A stretch of 57,149 bases of DNA from Flavobacterium gelidicaeli. Its GTDB lineage: Bacteria > Bacteroidota > Bacteroidia > Flavobacteriales > Flavobacteriaceae. Of this stretch, positions 8,471 to 16,584 are shown piece by piece (positions within the stretch are counted from its first letter, which is position 1; every line of letters begins with the position of its first letter). The DNA lies in contig NZ_JABSNK010000018.1 in NCBI RefSeq assembly GCF_013294005.1, positions 1-57,149 of the forward strand. The letters run 5' to 3'. The notes beneath the pieces are model-generated. The model was not told the origin of the DNA and did not search any database. It was given only the letters and a program-made list of their open reading frames with translations. The position numbers and the translations under genes are program-made.

Positions 8471-9102
8471 ATTACAACAGTTATTTCACTTGGAGGCGGA
8501 GGCAACGTAGTACTTTCTCCTGTTCCTTGGCTTTTATTACCTTGCTCAATAGTTTCAGATACCCACTTGAAAAACTGTTTTAATGTAGCACTATCAGCAG
8601 AGTCTAGGTGCACCACATTTTCAGTTAATTCTTTTAAAATTTGATCGTCAGCTTTTGGTCCAGCAGCACAACCAACAACGGCACCAAAGTTTAATCTTTT
8701 GATTTCGATAATTTTTTCTCTGTAAAGAGGCATATCAGAGGGTTTACCATCGGTGAAAACAAAAAGTAGTGGTTTCCAATCTCCTTTTTGCGTAGGCGAA
8801 CTTTTTATTACATTAGTTGTCACTTTTTCAATTACAAATTCTAAACCTGCTCCTGTATTTGTTGGGCCACTTTGAGGACATATTATTTCTGGAAGTTGAA
8901 AACTAACTAATTCAGTTAACGGAGCAACTTCAATTACTTCACGGTCGTAAGTTATAATGCTAATCCATAGCGAATCTAATGCCTGAGCATCTGACCGTAA
9001 TGTATTTATCATGCCACTTAAAGCATTGTTTAATGCTTGTATTGGCTCACCACGCATTGAACCTGATGTATCTAATAAAAAATAAACGGGTAATCTTCTC
9101 AT
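8467..9102 (-). CDS. terY: TerY-type vWA domain protein
   Basis: A 211-residue single-domain vWA protein. The MIDAS motif DTSGS is at 11-15 and FTDGKPSD comes after the central strand. It lacks the zinc-binding C-terminus of the third TerY. Instead it ends in a proline stretch and hydrophobic tail, LPPPPSEITVVI, almost the same as the tail of the upstream TerY copy (9262-9900). It follows a 159-base gap that holds a perfect hairpin, so it begins the second half of the operon. vWA proteins bind partner proteins through a metal at the MIDAS site. Confidence 0.87.
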   Translation of the reverse strand: MRRLPVYFLLDTSGSMRGEPIQALNNALSGMINTLRSDAQALDSLWISIITYDREVIEVAPLTELVSFQLPEIICPQSGPTNTGAGLEFVIEKVTTNVIKSSPTQKGDWKPLLFVFTDGKPSDMPLYREKIIEIKRLNFGAVVGCAAGPKADDQILKELTENVVHLDSADSATLKQFFKWVSETIEQGNKSQGTGESTTLPPPPSEITVVI

Positions 9103-9163
9103 GTGTTTTTTTAGATAATAAATTAATTAAAGACTTCCTAAAGTAATTTTTACTGTTATTAAG

Positions 9164-9200
9164 AACATAAAACCTTCGATTTTCACAAAGGTTTTATGTT
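9164..9200. terminator. Intra-operon hairpin, possible attenuator
   Basis: A perfect 13-bp inverted repeat, AACATAAAACCTT (9164-9176) and AAGGTTTTATGTT (9188-9200), with an 11-base loop. It lies in the largest gap of the ter operon (9103-9261), between two TerY genes. In minus-strand transcripts the stem is followed by CTTAATAAC rather than a clean T run, so it may be a leaky terminator or an mRNA-stabilising structure. It would let the upstream TerD block be expressed more than the TerY/kinase block. Confidence 0.55.
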
Positions 9201-9261
9201 TTGTATTCTATATAAGTCACTTTACTGACATTTAAAGCAATGTTTTAAAGAATCATAATCG

Positions 9262-9900
9262 TTAAACAACAATATTTAATTCCGAGGGTGGTGGAGGCAA
9301 TTCATCTAATCCAATTACTTCTTTTCCAGATTCCTCCACCTTTGTGGAACTCACTCCAATTGAAGCGGTCACCCATTGAAAGAATTTACCAATACTTGCA
9401 CTATCAGCAGTATCTAAACTAACTACATTGTCTGTAATTTGTTTTAATATATTAGTATCTGCACCATTTCCTGCAGCACAAGCTACAGTAAACGCCACTT
9501 TAGTTTTCTTGAATTCATTTAAACCGCTTTGCCAATCATCAGTAGGTATTCCATCAGTCATTATAAAAACTAATGGTTTCCAATCTCCTTTTTGCTCCGT
9601 GGTTGTTTTTTGAACTTCAGTATTAATTTTATTACTGACTAGTTTTAAAGCTTCTCCTAAAGCTGTAACTCCGGTAGCTTTAATATCTACCATTTGGAAA
9701 GAAGCTAAATCAGTTAGCGGAATTATTTGCTGTGCCGTAGTATCAAAAGTGATAACGCTTAAAAAAGCAGTTTCAATAGCTTGAGGATTTTGTCTTAATG
9801 AACTAATCATTATTTGTACCCCATTTTTTACAGCTTCTATTGGTCCTCCTGACATGGAACCAGAGGTGTCTAATAATAAATATACGGGTAGTCTTCTCAT
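9262..9900 (-). CDS. terY: TerY-type vWA domain protein
   Basis: A 212-residue vWA protein, paralogous to 8467-9102. The MIDAS motif DTSGS is at 11-15, followed by MTDGIPTDDW. It ends with LPPPPSELNIVV, matching the C-terminal tail of its neighbour. The gene begins 1 base after the TerD-family gene at 9902, so it belongs to the TerD half of the operon. A 159-base gap with a hairpin follows it. Partners are presumably the TerD proteins and the kinase/phosphatase pair downstream, by analogy with other Ter loci. Confidence 0.87.
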   Translation of the reverse strand: MRRLPVYLLLDTSGSMSGGPIEAVKNGVQIMISSLRQNPQAIETAFLSVITFDTTAQQIIPLTDLASFQMVDIKATGVTALGEALKLVSNKINTEVQKTTTEQKGDWKPLVFIMTDGIPTDDWQSGLNEFKKTKVAFTVACAAGNGADTNILKQITDNVVSLDTADSASIGKFFQWVTASIGVSSTKVEESGKEVIGLDELPPPPSELNIVV

Positions 9901-9901
9901 G

Positions 9902-10513
9902 TTATAAATATTGATTGGTTACAGTATTGACTGTTTGCTCTAATTTTTTATCCTTAGTAGGTTCTCCAATAGCATTGAATTTCCATTCTCCGTTTTTCTT
10001 ATAAAAAACACCCATAACCATAGAAACGTGACCAGCAAAACCGGAACCATTTGCAATATCAAATGTTGCGAAGACTTCATTAACTCTTGTTGGTGTACCT
10101 TCATAAATTCTTATTGAAGCAAAAGGAATGGTACCAAAGTCATGTCCTTGAAAGCTATTTAATACAAATGCTACATAACTACAAGAAGCGCTTAATCTTG
10201 AAAAATCTACAGTTATAATTTCATTGTCTAATCCATCATCACCCCCCATATCTCCAGTCAAATCATCACCACTATGAGCAATTGAACCGTCTTTAGATCT
10301 TAGCTGACCGAAATATATAATGTCTATTAAATTTTTATTATCATCATATAAAGCACATGATGCATCTAAATCTACTGCCTCCTTTGATTTTCCACCGAAC
10401 CAGCCTTTTTTCTCTATTGCCCCCCAGTTTATTCCAACACAAATATTTTGTAATTTATTACCATTACTTTTTTCTAGGTTTATTCTTTGTCCTTTAGTTA
10501 AGTTAATTGCCAT
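9902..10513 (-). CDS. TerD family protein, long type
   Basis: A 203-residue TerD-domain protein, a calcium-binding fold found in TerD, TerE, TerZ and TerX. The acidic calcium sites are VDLDAS (47-52) and SGDDLTGDMGGDDG (81-94). It differs from the short TerD copies by a lysine-rich insertion (GAIEKKGWFGGKSKE, 31-45) and by lacking the DEDFSIET segment, and it is closest to 13166-13774. It is the second member of the third TerD pair, 15 bases after 10529-11080 and 1 base before a TerY gene. It is likely cytoplasmic or peripheral at the membrane. Confidence 0.9.
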   Translation of the reverse strand: MAINLTKGQRINLEKSNGNKLQNICVGINWGAIEKKGWFGGKSKEAVDLDASCALYDDNKNLIDIIYFGQLRSKDGSIAHSGDDLTGDMGGDDGLDNEIITVDFSRLSASCSYVAFVLNSFQGHDFGTIPFASIRIYEGTPTRVNEVFATFDIANGSGFAGHVSMVMGVFYKKNGEWKFNAIGEPTKDKKLEQTVNTVTNQYL

Positions 10514-10528
10514 TTTATATTTTTTTTT

Positions 10529-11080
10529 TTAGTTATACTTATTTAAATAATCTTGTAACCCGCCTTTCATACCAATTCCTACGGCTTCAAATTTCCACTC
10601 GTCGTTTCTTTTGTAAATTCTACCAAATTCAACTGCTGTTTCAATAGAAAAATCTTCATCTAATTCGTATTTTACTAACTCTGTATTGGTTTGGTCAACA
10701 ATTCGAATAAAAGAGTTACGAACTTGTCCAAAATTTTGTCTCCTAGTATCAGCATGGTGGATTGTTACCACAAAACAAATTTCTTTGATATCTGCCGCTA
10801 TTTTTGATAAATCGATTACAACTTGTTCATCATCGCCATCTCCCGCACCAGAAAGGTTGTCTCCAGAATGCGTAACAGCACCATCAGGTGACTTTAAATT
10901 ATTATAATAGACAAAATGATTTTCATTACTGATTTTACCATTTTCTCCAACAAGAAATACGCTTGCATCTAAATCAAAATCTTCACCAGTACTACTGGAA
11001 TTACTATCCCAACCAAGTCCTACAGTGAATTTGGGTGCATCGATAGATTGTCTTTGTCCTTTTTCTAAATTAATAGCCAT
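10529..11080 (-). CDS. terD: TerD family protein, short type
   Basis: A 183-residue single-domain protein of the TerD/TerE kind. It begins MAINLEKGQR, has DFDLDAS (34-40) and SGDNLSGAGDGDDE (72-85) for calcium binding, and then RNSFIRIVD and YELDEDFSIET, features of the TerD/E subgroup. It is nearly the same length as, and very similar to, 13779-14333, so this pair and the next arose by duplication. It lies 4 bases after the unknown gene at 11085. TerD proteins support tellurite, colicin and phage resistance in enterobacteria. Confidence 0.92.
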   Translation of the reverse strand: MAINLEKGQRQSIDAPKFTVGLGWDSNSSSTGEDFDLDASVFLVGENGKISNENHFVYYNNLKSPDGAVTHSGDNLSGAGDGDDEQVVIDLSKIAADIKEICFVVTIHHADTRRQNFGQVRNSFIRIVDQTNTELVKYELDEDFSIETAVEFGRIYKRNDEWKFEAVGIGMKGGLQDYLNKYN

Positions 11081-11084
11081 AATT

Positions 11085-12050
11085 CTAATTAATATTAATG
11101 TTTAACATTGCCTTTAAAATATTTGTTTGCTCATCTACATTTTGTAAATCATCTAAGAAATCTACTGATGAAATTTTTTGTAAATATTCATTTAATACTA
11201 TTTGGACATCATCTGTTAAATCAGTTTTTACTGTTTTTAGTTTTTTATTTAATGCTTTATTCTTTGTTTTTAAATCTTCTACAATTTCATTTTTACCAGA
11301 ATAATTTTTAGAAATATCAAGACCTTCTCTGTCTTCTTCATTTAAAAAGAAAAAGGATTTATTGTTCATTATGTAAATAAACAAATCATTAGAATCTCTA
11401 AACTGGTATACTTCAATTACTTCATTTTTACAAACTAACCCACATAAGAACTTAACTTTGAAGTTTAAAATATTTAAGCGCCCTAAAAGTTTTTTTTCTA
11501 CAATAGCACTTTTATTCTCATAAGTTTTTCTATCAAAACAAACTAATTCCTGATACTTTTCCAAGGATATTTCTCTGTAGTAATCAGCTTTGAAATCATT
11601 TGAAAAATTTGTAATCTCGTTCCAGTTAAAAGCTTTGTCATCATCAGTCACAAACATTTTATACATCTCCTCTAGTTTTAGAGACATTGTTTGTGAATGC
11701 AACCTTATGCGTTGAGAAATTCTTTTACTATCAATCTCTGAATTTATTTTAGAGATGTAATCATCATTTATATAAATCTCATCAGACAATAATAAATACT
11801 GCTGTTCCTTATTTTTCTTTATTTTTTGAAATAAATTGATAAGGGTATCCGTATACTGAATGTGAAAAAGTTCGAGCTTGTTGGTGTCGAGATCCTTGTT
11901 TTTTTCAAAAAGATTGTGAATTATTTTTGTTCGAATTATTATGCTAATAAAATCCTGATGGTTAAAAAAGTTGGACAACAACTTTAAAACCAACAGTCTT
12001 TTTTTACTATCACTAATTATTTGAGCAAAAAACTCTTCGTCATTTTGCAT
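11085..12050 (-). CDS. Unrecognised 321-residue Ter-operon protein
   Basis: I do not recognise a family. The protein is 321 residues, soluble (no signal peptide or membrane segment), lysine- and asparagine-rich and mostly helical in appearance. A central region (about 165-235) is more beta-like, with the pattern KFLCGLVCKNEVIEVYQFRD. A charged, heptad-like stretch at about 254-278 (EIVEDLKTKNKALNKKLKTV) suggests a coiled coil, and an acidic C-terminus follows. It lies between TelA (20 bases upstream) and a TerD gene (4 bases downstream), so it is surely co-transcribed with them. Its position suggests a partner of TelA, but nothing in the sequence proves it. Confidence 0.75.
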   Translation of the reverse strand: MQNDEEFFAQIISDSKKRLLVLKLLSNFFNHQDFISIIIRTKIIHNLFEKNKDLDTNKLELFHIQYTDTLINLFQKIKKNKEQQYLLLSDEIYINDDYISKINSEIDSKRISQRIRLHSQTMSLKLEEMYKMFVTDDDKAFNWNEITNFSNDFKADYYREISLEKYQELVCFDRKTYENKSAIVEKKLLGRLNILNFKVKFLCGLVCKNEVIEVYQFRDSNDLFIYIMNNKSFFFLNEEDREGLDISKNYSGKNEIVEDLKTKNKALNKKLKTVKTDLTDDVQIVLNEYLQKISSVDFLDDLQNVDEQTNILKAMLNININ

Positions 12051-12070
12051 TATTGTCCTTATTGATGTTG

Positions 12071-13156
12071 TTAACTAACAACAGATTTTTTTAATTCACT
12101 TTCAAGACTTTGTAAACCAGCATCAAGTTGTCTTCGCGTTTCAGTACCTTGTTCGTGAATTTGTTTTACCTCTGTTAAGGTATCAATTAATGATTTTGTT
12201 GTCATTTTTAAAGTTTCAAGAGATACAATTGTATTTTCATTTTCTCTAGCTACTTCAATACTATTTTGTTTTAGCATTTCTGCATTTTTCTGTAAAATAG
12301 TATTTGTTGTTTCAGAAACTCTACGTTGTACTTCAATATTTTGCTTTTGTCTTTGTAAAGCAACAGCAAGTGTTAATTGGTTTTTCCAAACCGGCATTGT
12401 TGTCGTCAAAATAGATTGCGCTTTTTCAGCAATTGAAACATTGTTATTTTGTACTACTCTAATTTGTGCTAAAGACTGTAACATGATAAAACGTACAATT
12501 TTCATATCAGCAAGACGTTTGTCTAATCTATTGATGTAAGTTTTCTTGTCAGAGATCTGGTAGTCTTGATACTGGGCACTATTAGCTTCCATTTGAACAA
12601 GCTCTTCATTTAATTCAGCAAATCTTATTTGCCCGCCAATAATGTGTTTCTCCATCTCTTTAATAAGATTCACATTGCCATCAAACATTGTTTGTAATGA
12701 AGTATTGTCTTTAACAGAATTGATCATTCCTGCTTTTACTTTATTACTTATTTTGTCAACATTTACGGTGATTTTATCATATTGCTGAAACAATTTTTTT
12801 ACGTCTATAACTAATTTATTCAAAATAGGAATTTTAGACATAAACCTTTTCACGGGTCCTTGATCTAATTCATCTACATCTACATAATTAAGTTCAGTCA
12901 ATAAATCATTGATCAATGTTCCTACTTCTCCAGAATTGTAAGTTCTAACATTGTGTAAGAAAGTATCACTTTGTTTTGAAATCGAATTTTGAATTTCAGA
13001 TCCATAATTTAAAATAGAATTGACATCATTCTCATTTAATTGACTCGTTATTGATTTGTAATTGCCTTTTTCTGATTCAGAAATAGTTTCTAAATTTACA
13101 TTTCCGTCTTTATCAATCAATTTTTGATTGTCTGAAATTGTTGGTAAATTGTCCAT
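12071..13156 (-). CDS. telA: TelA/KlaA toxic anion resistance family protein
   Basis: A 361-residue, almost entirely alpha-helical protein of the TelA/KlaA/YaaN (toxic anion resistance) family. The typical blocks are present: a helical core ending in FMSKIPILNKL, the middle VQMEANSAQYQDY, then TTTMPVWKNQLTLAVALQRQ and NAEMLKQNSIEVARE. The family is tied to tellurite resistance on plasmids and is frequent in Ter loci, but its biochemical role is unknown. It starts 9 bases after the TerD-family gene at 13166 and heads the sub-block with the unknown 321-residue protein. Confidence 0.92.
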   Translation of the reverse strand: MDNLPTISDNQKLIDKDGNVNLETISESEKGNYKSITSQLNENDVNSILNYGSEIQNSISKQSDTFLHNVRTYNSGEVGTLINDLLTELNYVDVDELDQGPVKRFMSKIPILNKLVIDVKKLFQQYDKITVNVDKISNKVKAGMINSVKDNTSLQTMFDGNVNLIKEMEKHIIGGQIRFAELNEELVQMEANSAQYQDYQISDKKTYINRLDKRLADMKIVRFIMLQSLAQIRVVQNNNVSIAEKAQSILTTTMPVWKNQLTLAVALQRQKQNIEVQRRVSETTNTILQKNAEMLKQNSIEVARENENTIVSLETLKMTTKSLIDTLTEVKQIHEQGTETRRQLDAGLQSLESELKKSVVS

Positions 13157-13165
13157 ATATTGCTT

Positions 13166-13774
13166 TTATAGGTGATCTTGTTGAATTGTAATAATGGTTT
13201 CTTCTAATTTTCTGTCGGTCGTAGAAACACCGATTGCATTAAATTTCCAGTCGTTATTTTTTTTATAAAAAACACCTAGTACCATTGATACTTTTCCTGA
13301 AAATGTAGCATCGTTTGCAATGTCATAGCGAGCAAATTCCTCAGTAACTCTTTTTGGAGTTCCTTCATAAATCCTAATTGACGCAAACGGAATATCTTTA
13401 AAATCTTGCCCTCTAAAGCTATTGACATAAAAAGCAACATAACTAGCATTAGGAGATAATTTTGAAAAATCTAATGTTATTACTTCATTATCTAATCCAT
13501 CATCACCGTTTAAATCTCCAGTTAAGTCATCACCACTATGCAGAATTGCGCGATCGTTTGATTTTAATTTTTGAAAATTTACAGAATCTATATGATTTTT
13601 ATTTTCATCATAAATGGCACAGCTTGCGTCTAGATCTACAGCCTCTTTCTTTTTACCAAAAAGACCTTTTTTTTCTATTGCTCCCCAATTAATACCAACA
13701 CAAATATTTTGTAATTTAGTTCCGTTGTTCTTTTCTAAATTAATTCTTTGTCCTTTTTCTAAATTGATTGCCAT
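13166..13774 (-). CDS. TerD family protein, long type
   Basis: A 202-residue TerD-domain protein, paralogue of 9902-10513. The opening residues are the same type and it has the same lysine-rich insertion (GAIEKKGLFGKKKE). Calcium-binding motifs are VDLDAS (46-51) and GDDLTGDLNGDDG (81-93). It is the second member of the second TerD pair, 4 bases after 13779-14333 and 9 bases before TelA. High similarity to the other long copy indicates a duplication of the whole short/long pair. Confidence 0.9.
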   Translation of the reverse strand: MAINLEKGQRINLEKNNGTKLQNICVGINWGAIEKKGLFGKKKEAVDLDASCAIYDENKNHIDSVNFQKLKSNDRAILHSGDDLTGDLNGDDGLDNEVITLDFSKLSPNASYVAFYVNSFRGQDFKDIPFASIRIYEGTPKRVTEEFARYDIANDATFSGKVSMVLGVFYKKNNDWKFNAIGVSTTDRKLEETIITIQQDHL

Positions 13775-13778
13775 TCTA

Positions 13779-14333
13779 TTAATTGTATTTGTTTAAATAA
13801 TCTTCTAATCCACCTTTCATTCCTGCACCAATAGCTTCAAATTTCCATTGACCGTCTTTGTTGTAAATTCTTCCAAATTCAACAGCAGTTTCTATAGAAA
13901 AATCTTCTTCTAACTCATAGTTAACTAACTCTACATTATTACTGTCATCAACAATTCTAATGAAAGAATTACGAACCTGACCAAAGTTTTGTTTTCTATT
14001 CTCAGCATCATGTATTGTTACTACAATACAAATTTCTTTAACAGATCCGTCTATTTTGCTTAAATCAATTTTAACTTGCTCATCATCACCATCACCATCA
14101 CCAGTTAAATTATCACCAGTATGAATAACTGATCCATCTGGAGACTTTAAGTTGTTGTAAAATATAAAATGTGCATCAGAAATAATTTTTTTATTATCTC
14201 CTAAAATGAATACTGAAGCATCTAAATCAAAATCTACACCTGTCGTGCTACTATTAGTATCCCAACCTAAACCTATTGTAAATTTTGGTGCGTTAATGTT
14301 TTCTCTTTGTCCTTTTTGTAAATTGATTGCCAT
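13779..14333 (-). CDS. terD: TerD family protein, short type
   Basis: A 184-residue TerD/TerE-type protein. Calcium-site motifs are DFDLDAS (34-40) and GDNLTGDGDGDDE (73-85), followed by RNSFIRIVDD and YELEEDFSIET. It is very similar to 10529-11080. It starts 2 bases after the phosphoribosyltransferase gene and leads the second short/long pair of the operon. The general role is that of TerD proteins: calcium-dependent, possibly membrane-associated stress proteins. Confidence 0.92.
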   Translation of the reverse strand: MAINLQKGQRENINAPKFTIGLGWDTNSSTTGVDFDLDASVFILGDNKKIISDAHFIFYNNLKSPDGSVIHTGDNLTGDGDGDDEQVKIDLSKIDGSVKEICIVVTIHDAENRKQNFGQVRNSFIRIVDDSNNVELVNYELEEDFSIETAVEFGRIYNKDGQWKFEAIGAGMKGGLEDYLNKYN

Positions 14334-14335
14334 TT

Positions 14336-15142
14336 TTAAGTTGATTTTATTGTTTTTAAATTATTTAAATACTCGCTAATCTGATGATAATTATTACTTA
14401 TTGCTAATAGAAAAAGTTCTTCTCGAACCTTAAATGTAATACTTTCTAAAAAGAGGTGTAAATCCTTTTCGTTAAAGTTTAAAATGTACTTTATGATTCG
14501 GGTGTTAAATTGAAAATCATCTCGATTAACTACAGTTATTATTTCATTAACTCCTTTTACTGAAAAATAGTTCAAATAATTCTCAATATTAGGATGAATT
14601 TCTTTATTTGTTAATTCAGCAAAGTAGACAAATAAAAACTTTCCATCAACATTATATTGACTTAAGATTTTATTAATGGTGAATTCATGACTTCCAGTAA
14701 TTTTAATATCATCAACAAATACACAAAACTTATCGTTTATAAATTCTTTATCAATGTAATACGTATCATTAGAAATTAACTTTACACGCTCTTCAAAATC
14801 TAAATTTCCATAATCAGTTACATAGGTTTGGTTTCTAAATATTTTAGATTCGATTGCTGCCTTTCTATCATTTTCAAATAAAAAAATGTTTAAATATTCT
14901 TTAAAATAAAAACATAAAAAGTTAGAGGCCGTAGGAATTGATAAATAGGGACTCGGTAAAATGATGATTTCCTCTTGTTTTAAAATTGTATCACCGTGGA
15001 TGATTATAAAATCATCAAAAAGTTTTTTTGCAAAAGACTTTGCGTAAAATTTATCACCAAATTTAAACCAACTGTAATCTGATGGGTTAAAACTAAAGGC
15101 ATCTGCCGCTGCTATTTTATGTAAACTGTAACTCTGATTCAC
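14336..15142 (-). CDS. Phosphoribosyltransferase-family protein (Ter-associated)
   Basis: A 268-residue protein whose PRPP-binding loop is visible as FVDDIKITGSHE (142-153), the type I phosphoribosyltransferase signature (two acidic residues, then TG followed by S/T). Two hydrophobic beta strands precede it (EEIIILPSPYLSIP, 57-70). Such enzymes occur in Ter operons, where they are proposed to help make a nucleoside-like compound. The gene lies between a HAD hydrolase (9 bases upstream) and a TerD gene (2 bases downstream). The ATP-grasp, citrate-lyase-like and second phosphoribosyltransferase genes of larger Ter clusters are absent. The substrate is unknown. Confidence 0.75.
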   Translation of the reverse strand: MNQSYSLHKIAAADAFSFNPSDYSWFKFGDKFYAKSFAKKLFDDFIIIHGDTILKQEEIIILPSPYLSIPTASNFLCFYFKEYLNIFLFENDRKAAIESKIFRNQTYVTDYGNLDFEERVKLISNDTYYIDKEFINDKFCVFVDDIKITGSHEFTINKILSQYNVDGKFLFVYFAELTNKEIHPNIENYLNYFSVKGVNEIITVVNRDDFQFNTRIIKYILNFNEKDLHLFLESITFKVREELFLLAISNNYHQISEYLNNLKTIKST

Positions 15143-15151
15143 GTTCTATAT

Positions 15152-15811
15152 TTATATTAATAATGCACTAAACCCAAATTTTAAAGCACCATCACGGTCT
15201 GCTATTGGGTTATCTCCTACATGTAAAACTCTTTTTTTCTCTACAAACTCTTTTTCACAAACCTGATCATAAACTAGTTTAAACATGTCTTGATTGGGCT
15301 TTGAAATTCCAGTTTCGTCTGAATACAATTGGAATGAAAAATAATCATTTAAATCATAATGAGTTAAAAGTTTTCTTAATGTAAACCCTTTTATAAACCC
15401 CGTATTGCTTAAAATGTTAATTGTTTTTCCTTTTTCAGTAACTTCTTTAAATAATAAGCCTATGTTAGGGTCAATTAAGTTGGGCTTATACTGCATAAAC
15501 AATAATTCAGTTTCAGTGTAAAACGCCTCTAATTTGATTGCATCAATTACTTCTATCTTAACATTTAGGGAGTTTAAAATTAAATAATAAATTTCAAACG
15601 TATTAAAGTTGAGCCCTGTTTTTTCATTAATACTGTTGCACAATACATCATAATACCGTACTACTTCATTCACTTTTTCTATCGAGTCTTCAATTTCAAA
15701 GTAATCTTTAAATAATTTGTTTCTCTTACTTTTAAACTCTGGATTTGACTTTATTAAAGTGAGCCAAAGATCAAAGGAAAGATGGTTGTAATTTGCGTAA
15801 TCTAATTTCAA
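15152..15811 (-). CDS. HAD superfamily hydrolase (Ter-associated)
   Basis: A 219-residue HAD hydrolase. Motif I is FDLWLT (13-18): the nucleophile D14 is present but the usual second Asp is W16. Motif II is LSNTG (134-138), motif III contains K171 in ISKPNQ, and motif IV is HVGDNP (197-202). A helical cap lies between motifs I and II. The D-x-W variant is seen in other HAD groups, so the protein may still be active, but it lacks the standard acid/base Asp. It sits between the first TerD pair (10 bases) and the phosphoribosyltransferase (9 bases), as in described Ter biosynthetic modules. Confidence 0.82.
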   Translation of the reverse strand: MKLDYANYNHLSFDLWLTLIKSNPEFKSKRNKLFKDYFEIEDSIEKVNEVVRYYDVLCNSINEKTGLNFNTFEIYYLILNSLNVKIEVIDAIKLEAFYTETELLFMQYKPNLIDPNIGLLFKEVTEKGKTINILSNTGFIKGFTLRKLLTHYDLNDYFSFQLYSDETGISKPNQDMFKLVYDQVCEKEFVEKKRVLHVGDNPIADRDGALKFGFSALLI

Positions 15812-15821
15812 TTGATTGTTT

Positions 15822-16580
15822 TTAATTAATATATTTTTTTAAAACATCGACAAAATTGTCTGTATGTAGTGGCTCTCCAATTGCTCTAAATTTCCAGCCG
15901 TTATTATGACGGTAGGTTTCCCCAAAAACTAAAGAATGTTTATTTTCTAATTCGGGACTGTTTGAAAGGGTGTATTTCGCAATTTCCTTATTATTACTAT
16001 CACATGCTCTTATAAAAGCATTTTCTACTTTACCAAATTGTTGGTTTTTTTGAATACCTTGATAAATACAAACTAAAAATACTATTTTTTCAATTCTTGC
16101 AGGAAGTGATTCTAATTTAATAATAATTTGTTCATCATCACCGTCACCTTCTCCAGTCAAGTTATCACCAGTATGAACCATAAGTTCACCATTGCTTAGT
16201 AGTTGATTGATTTTTTGTTGTATAGTATGTTTTGGTGTTCCTTCAGGAAAAAGCATATTAGAGGTACCTGTTCCAGATGGAAAAGTCATGCTATTAAAAA
16301 ACACAACATCTCCACCATGCAATCCTACTTTTTGACCATTAGAAAACACTAATTCTTTCCCTAGATTGGCTACTTTCCCATTTGAATCTAATAAAAATGC
16401 GATGACATCTAAGTCAAATTCTTCTTCTTTATTTGTTCCAAATAATTTACCTAAAAAACTGCCCTCTTTTTGTTTAACGTCCCAACCTAATCCAATAGTC
16501 ACTTTCGATAAATCGAATGATTCTCCTTTATCATTTTTACGCAGGTCAATTGTTTGTCCTTTTTGAAGATTTATTGCCAT
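15822..16580 (-). CDS. TerD family protein with insertion (longest copy)
   Basis: A 252-residue TerD-domain protein, about 60 residues longer than its relatives. The first acidic motif is EFDLDVIA (54-61) and the second GDNLTGEGDGDDE (138-150). The extra length comes mostly from an insertion between them (about 70-135), including LHGGDVVFFNS and a glycine/serine/threonine stretch. The domain order otherwise matches TerD-family proteins. It is the second gene of the operon, 4 bases after the first TerD, and precedes the HAD gene. Confidence 0.88.
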   Translation of the reverse strand: MAINLQKGQTIDLRKNDKGESFDLSKVTIGLGWDVKQKEGSFLGKLFGTNKEEEFDLDVIAFLLDSNGKVANLGKELVFSNGQKVGLHGGDVVFFNSMTFPSGTGTSNMLFPEGTPKHTIQQKINQLLSNGELMVHTGDNLTGEGDGDDEQIIIKLESLPARIEKIVFLVCIYQGIQKNQQFGKVENAFIRACDSNNKEIAKYTLSNSPELENKHSLVFGETYRHNNGWKFRAIGEPLHTDNFVDVLKKYIN

Positions 16581-16584
16581 ATAT

